Assembly (NCBI RefSeq): GCF_020184175.1
Contig: NC_065532.1
Span: 6,696,001 to 6,760,000, forward strand
Length of the DNA: 64,000 bases
Direction: 5' to 3'
From: Aphis gossypii
Taxonomy: Eukaryota > Arthropoda > Insecta > Hemiptera > Aphididae
The translations under genes were made by a program, and so were the position numbers. Numbering within the stretch: the stretch's first letter is position 1; each line of letters opens with the position of its first letter. The notes under the pieces were generated by a model. That model was not told the DNA's origin. It did not search any database and saw nothing but the letters and a program-made list of their open reading frames with translations. This document shows, piece by piece, positions 58,617 to 64,000 of this stretch.

Positions 58617-60055
58617 CCGTGTTTGTCTTCCGATAAACATATATTATATATAAATATCTATATATATATAGGTACATAAGTACCCACACCTAACAACGGT
58701 ATTATATATAAGTATGTACGAGTATATATATTATATACAGAGAGTATATCTAATGATTTGACACATTAAAATGTAATTTTAATCTAAAATTGTCATATCT
58801 CCATGATACATATTAGTGTATATGTTAGGTATATATTATATATAACATAATTTATATACATACTCTATAAGTTTATATATCTACTCTAGTTATACTCACC
58901 CTATGTCCGTCTATAAATATCACATTTGCATAACCATATTAGATAAGGCAGTATATATATTTTACGAATTTTATGGAGATGACGTATAATTTATAACTTA
59001 ATATACCTAATTTACATATAAATCAACTCTAAATAACAAATTGGCTAAATTAGTTGTATTTTGTTTTGACTATGTTTGAATAAGGTTAATAATATTATAT
59101 AAGACATTGAAAATTGTAGATATTTAAAAATCATTAACATAATAATAGGTAGGTATAGGTATTTTATAATAGACAGCAGCGAAGATGTGTCATGGTGAGA
59201 CATTTTTCTACTGCAGTGAGTTTCACTTTAAATTCAAATTTTCTATCCATAAACTACGGAAAATACAATAATATATAATAATAAAAATAAATGTTATGTA
59301 ATGTTAACTATTTACTGTCAGCATGAAAGCCACCTCTAGGTATATATATATAACGATTATAATGCCCCTGGAGAATCATAGAAAATTTTCATCCCTACGA
59401 ATAAAAATACAATAATAATATTTTAATTTACTAACCTTTAAAATGTTCATTCTGCGCATATTTACGTTACACGATCACACAACCAATATTTAAAAGCTAT
59501 ACGTTAACTATATATTTCAACTTTTAAGAATACCAACTTTTGAAATTTCAATTTCGTTCTCTGTTTAGTATTTATTTTTATAGTTAGCTAAATAGTTTAC
59601 TATTTTCTTTCTGCTCGATGATTGTAGGTACCTACGTCCAGAAAATCGTAGACAATAATCCATTGAATCATATTGAGATAGCAATATTGGCATGTTAACA
59701 TGATATATCACTCCTTTTAAATTGTTAAATCAAAATAATAAGAACTGCATTTTTAAATTTTTTTTTTCATAATTTTAAGTATAATGTGGCTAATTTTTAA
59801 CACTAATACCTATTAACTATATATTATGACTTTGGTTTTCTATTGCTCTTATTTATTCTGTATGTAATTATATCGATTTTACTTTGTTGAAAAATTGCCA
59901 TATACAGAGGCAGGCATTATGTGGCTCGTCTTCTATTATGGCACGATGAGTTAAAAATATTTTCCCGAAAACTTAGTTTAAAAAATAAAATTTGATGGTC
60001 ATCTCTCTTCTATTTATTTTTTCAACTCGTGCATTATAACAATATACTTATTTAC
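58617..60055. other. Non-coding DNA
   Basis: AT-rich with TA tracts near 58655-58745 and no coding signal. Confidence 0.6.
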
Positions 60056-60349
60056 TCAACACACCGAAAATTGTTCCAGTGCGATGTCACTCAAGACGAC
60101 CGCATCGTCGTTGTGGCGTGTATAATAATGTATAATGCATAATGTAAATAATAATAATAATAATAATAATAATCGTATTATTACACCATGGTTTGACAGA
60201 AACGCGGAACGGTTTTCACGTTGTGCAACGGTAAAGGAAAACGACATCGGCAACACCGAAACAAAACTCTCCAAACGATAACGCGGTAATAGTCGTGTTA
60301 GTATATAATATATTAACACGAATATATAATATATATCTTTTACATACAT
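60056..60349 (-). CDS. Candidate ORF, 97 residues, containing a poly-Leu microsatellite
   Basis: A minus-strand ATG at 60349 opens a frame that reads LPRYRLESFVSVLPMSFSF, then TVAQRENRSAFLSNHGVII, a run of eight Leu encoded by a TTA microsatellite (about 60150-60175) giving a membrane-like segment, and RHNDDAVVLSDIALEQFSVC before TGA at 60056-60058. Minus-strand AATAAA at 60013-60018 is 38 bases past the stop. The two flanks of the repeat look coding, but the repeat itself helps keep the frame open. Confidence 0.3.
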   Translation of the reverse strand: MYVKDIYYIFVLIYYILTRLLPRYRLESFVSVLPMSFSFTVAQRENRSAFLSNHGVIIRLLLLLLLLFTLCIIHYYTRHNDDAVVLSDIALEQFSVC

Positions 60350-60811
60350 AGTATACAAAAATCTATTATTATAATATTAAACAACAATTGTGTCAGTTTA
60401 ATATTTTTTATAATTTACGTGAAAAAAGTGGCGATTTTCGTATCACAGATCATATATATTATGGCAGTATTGTCTATATAATGTCCTAGATTAGACTATA
60501 CATATAGTCATAGATTAGACTATATCATTAATGCCACATGTTCGGCTACAAAATTTGATCACTTTGGCCGTAATTGGGGAGGTCCAGGAGTCCTGATCCC
60601 CCCTCTGTAAAATGTTTAAAAGTAGAAATATTTAACGTAAATTATAGATAAAAAATGTTTTTAAAGATGGTCGTAAAGTTGACAGTTGTTTGCAATGGTA
60701 AATGATGTAATTTTGCGACACATTAAAGGCAAAGGCTAACTCAAGTAATGTGTGTTTAATCATGTTAATTATTTTTTGGATTATATTATATTTATCATTT
60801 ATTAAAAAAAA

Positions 60812-61094
60812 AATATTTAAAAACGATATATTCTTTAAGTATAAAATATAAAAACATAAAAAAATATTTTATACCTATTTTTTTATATTTTTTAACTATA
60901 AAATTGTTTTAAAATATTTTTTATATTTTTTATCTAAAAAATTGTTTTTAAATATTTTTTACGTATCATTTTTTTTATATTATTTACCTAAAAATTGTTT
61001 TAAAATTTTTTTTTGCCTAAAAATGTTTTTATATTTTTTTACTAAAAAACTTATTTTTTATATTTTTTACTTAAAGAATATCGTTTTAAATTAG
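60812..61094. repeat. Tandem AT-rich array enclosed by inverted repeats
   Basis: Left arm (about 60812-60852), reverse-complemented, reads TTTTATACTTAAAGAATATA with TCGTTTTTAAATA following. The right arm (about 61059-61094) reads TTTTTTACTTAAAGAATAT with CGTTTTAAAT following. Between them is an array of several imperfect units of about 38-50 bases built on TTTTTTATATTTTTTA plus CTAAAAAATTGTTTTAAAA. This is a foldback-like structure with internal tandem repeats. No ORF. It may be a foldback transposon remnant or a minisatellite within a hairpin. Confidence 0.7.
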
Positions 61095-61996
61095 GCTTGC
61101 CATCTAAAGTTAATATTTCTTACTATAATTTAGGCAAATTAGCTTAGTATTTTTTAATTAAAATATTTTAGTAAATATTTTTTTCCGTGTACATTTTTTT
61201 CTAATGTTTATATAAGTTACAATAAAAATGTTACTAAATATTGGGCTTATAGTTTATAGTTTATACTGTTTATAGAGTATAATTTCAAGTTGGCGGAGAA
61301 CTTAAAGTGGAAACGTAGTTTTTATACTTATACAAAATCTTACAGTACCAAGTAATATAATAATAATAATAACAAAAATATTTTAATACGTCACGTTTAA
61401 CCGCCACCGTTGTCGTTTCACCGGACATGCCGTGCGGACAACGCTGTCGCGCCACGGTTAGTTATGGTTTACAAACGGAAATGTATTATTCAGACGTCAA
61501 CTACAGCTGCAGTAGTAATAAACCAAAAATTCAAAGAACAGAAAACCAAAACAATATAATATTATTATGATAATAATACAGAAGTTCTCGCGCGCGTGCG
61601 TTGTTAACGGTTTAATTTACGACGGCGAGCTCGTGTTGTATACCGCGACGATTGTATGCTAATATATGAGTTTCGGCCCAGCATTATAATATACAACGAG
61701 TATGTATATTATAATATATTATAATGTAATAATATGTGATGTACGCATGCTGAACCATTAAAATCTAATTCTACAGCAACTGTTACTGCACGAATAATTT
61801 TACTCCGGATTATCAATCTCTTGGATGACGGACGATGGATCCAGAGACCTTATTTTACTTATAATAGTATAATAATACATTGGGTAGATCCCGATTACCG
61901 ATTTTCCGTTTATTTTTTTTTTTATTGTTTAAAAATATAGAAAAATACAGATCCGATAACAACGATTATTAGCCTAGTAGTTTCCATATTTTCTAT
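61095..61996. other. Non-coding DNA with a CpG patch
   Basis: A CpG-rich patch at 61385-61460 is open in several frames; on the minus strand MSGETTTVAVKRD precedes a weak GTATTA donor. Undecidable. The minus-strand AATAAA at 61909-61914 may serve the next ORF. Confidence 0.4.
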
Positions 61997-62230
61997 TTAA
62001 TTTGTACTACACTCGATCTGAACGGTCGTCAGCCAACTCACAACATCTAAAGCCGTTATACGTAGTGTGAACTTATTAATTTCAAGATAATCATTTGATA
62101 TCGTTTCCAGATTTATATGGAAATTTCCGAGCGTGACAACGTTGCATAAAAATAACGTACGCAATCGTGTAAAGGTCGAAAAAGATATCGCCAATAAGCA
62201 GCAAATGTAATCGTATTCTATCCAATACAT
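61997..62230 (-). CDS. Candidate ORF, 77 residues (frame open to 62308)
   Basis: A minus-strand ATG at 62230 opens MYWIEYDYICCLLAISFSTF, resembling a signal or membrane segment, then FHINLETISNDYLEINKFTL and RITALDVVSWLTTVQIECST before TAA. The frame is open for 103 codons in total. Composition is well balanced for such AT-rich DNA, and a minus-strand AATAAA at 61909-61914 is 83 bases past the stop. A further minus-strand open frame lies upstream at 62369-62554 without an ATG and could be an earlier exon. On the plus strand ATATCGTTTCCAG at about 62111 is a good acceptor leading only to a short frame. Family not recognised. Confidence 0.37.
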   Translation of the reverse strand: MYWIEYDYICCLLAISFSTFTRLRTLFLCNVVTLGNFHINLETISNDYLEINKFTLRITALDVVSWLTTVQIECSTN

Positions 62231-62926
62231 TTTAGAGTTTTTTACGCATTTCTTACGCACGTTTCGTTTATTAAATGTTTGAAATTGTGGCGGACAAAAA
62301 TAAAACAAAATATGAACAGTAGGTAACCACCACGCATACTCGGATAATAAAATCGGTCTGATTATATTTTATTGAGCCACATATCGTTTTCGTAACCCGA
62401 GTAAATAATTCGAATATAGCGATGATTTTAAAAACCCGATTTCAAAGCGTAAGTATGCGAGACTGCGATAGTTTAAACGTTGTAAATGTCTATATAAAAC
62501 CGTGTAAATTATTCTGTTATTCAATATGGTGATGATTATGTTCCCTATCGTCAAATTCGGCGTAACGATTTACCGGAACGTACATATTATATACCGGTAT
62601 CTATAATAGCTATATTATTAGTTATTGCCGAACAACATGCACGCAAATACCTACCTATATCATAAAAAACGTCGTGTGGTATACTAATATTTAACGCTTT
62701 AAAAAAAATATCAAATGCGTACGTGCGCGATTTGGCGGCTCTGTGTAAAATACCTATCGACCGACGTCGTCGGCGTGCCCTATACCCCTACGTCTGCCTG
62801 CCGCGGCAGTAAGATAATACGCCAGCAGGCTATTCCACGTGAATAATTTCGAATAAATCTAACGACGCGGACACGACGACGTCGTTTCCGTACATAAATC
62901 GTGTTGACAAAATATCTATCGTACCT

Positions 62927-63115
62927 ATGCGACTCGAGAAACTAGTTCAACGCGATAAAACGCCGCGATCCGAAGTCCGATATAGCGCGCGCGCGCCGCA
63001 GAAATTCCTTTGGAGAAAATTGGACGGATCGTCTGCGGTCGTATTATATATTATACGGCTGGAAGATAATACGGTAAAGATATCGTATCGCCGTTTAACG
63101 TACCTCTATACATAA
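62927..63115 (+). CDS. Candidate ORF, 62 residues, basic
   Basis: The ATG at 62927 opens MRLEKLVQRDKTPRSEVRYS, then APQKFLWRKLDGSSAVVLY and RLEDNTVKISYRRLTYLYT before TAA at 63113-63115. Residue mix and codon variety are strongly protein-like and CpG content is high. There is no splice signal or near AATAAA. It could be a first exon, a small gene or a fragment. The opposite strand (63095-63400) is partly open across a GA-rich repeat and is less convincing. Confidence 0.35.
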   Translation: MRLEKLVQRDKTPRSEVRYSARAPQKFLWRKLDGSSAVVLYIIRLEDNTVKISYRRLTYLYT

Positions 63116-63193
63116 TCTCCGCCGAGCGGACCGCTTTCGACGACGGATAAGTCGTGTATCTATATTATTATTATCGTATACGATAATAATATA

Positions 63194-63238
63194 AGGAGAC
63201 GGAGTAGGAGAAGGAGAAGGAGAAGAAGAAGAAGAAGA
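63194..63238 (+). repeat. GA-rich (GGAGAA/GAA)n simple repeat
   Basis: A purine-only tract with one T, of GGAGAA and GAA units. It encodes poly-Ser or poly-Phe on the minus strand. Confidence 0.93.
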
Positions 63239-64000
63239 CTGCGCGTGTAAGTCGCAGCGTGTTATAATAATGAAATACATCGCCGAGAGGATTCTCGCCG
63301 AACCGCACGTTTCCCGCATCACAAGCCTCGGGGATTTCGCGAGCCACACCCCGTGTATACCTACATAAGTACGAATACATATATACGTCGTTTCGTACAT
63401 ATTATATATAGGCGCACGTGCCTGCAGTGTTTGGTCAAAACTTATGACCGCAGCTTACAGTCGAGTCTCGAGATTTGCACTGACTGCCCGCAGTGTAGAT
63501 ATACGCAGTCACTCAAATAACATATATAATGCTTTGTAAGTACTTTATACCGTACCATAATGAAATGAAACAAAACAAACACTATAATATCATTTTACTA
63601 TACGTCTATTTTTTATACGTTTATCGTATATACATATACATATATTCTTATGTACACGATGGGGAAGAGGTAGTAAATAAAAACAGCGCGTGGCTTACGG
63701 AAGTAGTTATAGATACTATTATCGTTGGGTACAGTATAATATTATTATAATATTGTAGGCGAACACGCGCGCGCGCATGCACGTAATAATGCAGTGAAAC
63801 GCGAACACGTGCAACGTGCACGTATACATATGATATAGTATATTATAATATTACTATATAGGTCTACTCGCGGACATTATAATATATTATTATAATGTAC
63901 CTACCGATAGGCACTCGGTGGATAATATTATTATCTGCTTATTGTCATAATTTTGTGATTTAAATATTGCAATCGAGCAATGTGATAATGTAAACATATA
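63239..64000. other. Non-coding DNA
   Basis: A minus-strand frame around 63270-63360 (VAREIPEACDAGNVRFGEN) reads well but is bounded by the repeat and lacks splice signals. A plus-strand frame at 63529-63750 has a plausible end (GEEVVNKNSAWLTEVVIDT) and no other support. CG and TA alternations are frequent. Confidence 0.4.

Noticed and set aside
1..64000. CRISPR arrays, bacterial operons, defence or toxin systems, viral genes
   Set aside because: No regularly spaced repeats, no compact gene arrangement and no recognisable viral or bacterial protein motif on either strand.
1..64000. Known insect microRNAs
   Set aside because: I looked by eye for the mature sequences of widely conserved families such as let-7, miR-10, miR-1, miR-9, bantam and miR-184 and saw none; a covariance-model scan would be the proper test.

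Overview
This looks like 64 kb of an insect nuclear genome, most probably an aphid (Hemiptera: Aphididae). The evidence is compositional: very high AT content, endless short TATTATAATA-type words, the recurring word TAGGTACCTAC, CA/GT/AAT microsatellites, CpG-dense patches scattered through AT-rich DNA, and spliceosomal donor/acceptor signals. Nothing is bacterial: no operons, ribosome binding sites or tightly packed ORFs, and I see no tRNA, rRNA or CRISPR array. The species call is inference.

No open frame could be matched to a named protein family apart from transposon relics. Most of the window is non-coding DNA, intergenic or long intron. Every coding call rests on an open frame plus splice-site quality, codon third-base composition or a nearby AATAAA, so confidences are low to moderate. 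In DNA this AT-rich a stop codon comes by chance about once every 11-13 codons (rough estimate) and AATAAA every few hundred bases. Dozens of 60-100 codon frames are therefore expected with no gene behind them.

Layout. 0-8 kb: non-coding with a possible two-exon plus-strand transcript end at 5.58-6.5 kb. 8.35-9.06 kb: probable TA-flanked inverted-repeat element. 10-11 kb: overlapping open frames and a possible minus-strand terminal exon. 14.4-17.9 kb: the best start-and-splice locus, with a CpG-rich promoter, an ATG exon ending in a consensus donor, and two phase-compatible downstream exons. 18.65-19.5 kb: decayed LINE reverse transcriptase. 22.0-22.7 kb: possible small two-exon gene. 26-35.5 kb: AT-rich with a few isolated candidates. 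35.92-36.16 kb: a hAT-type MITE with a perfect 8-bp target duplication, the most certain element here. 40.8-55.6 kb: the part richest in CpG patches, holding the longest convincing ORF (147 codons, minus strand, 41.7-42.1 kb), an 84-codon ORF at 46.5 kb and several candidate exons on both strands. 58-63 kb: several 60-100 codon frames and an unusual tandem-repeat array enclosed in an inverted repeat at 60.8-61.1 kb.

I found no multi-gene system or pathway. The candidate exons may belong to one or more long-intron genes, but splice phases do not let me join them confidently beyond the 14.5-17.7 kb model and the tentative 5.6-6.2 kb pair. RNA-seq and protein homology searches would settle most entries.
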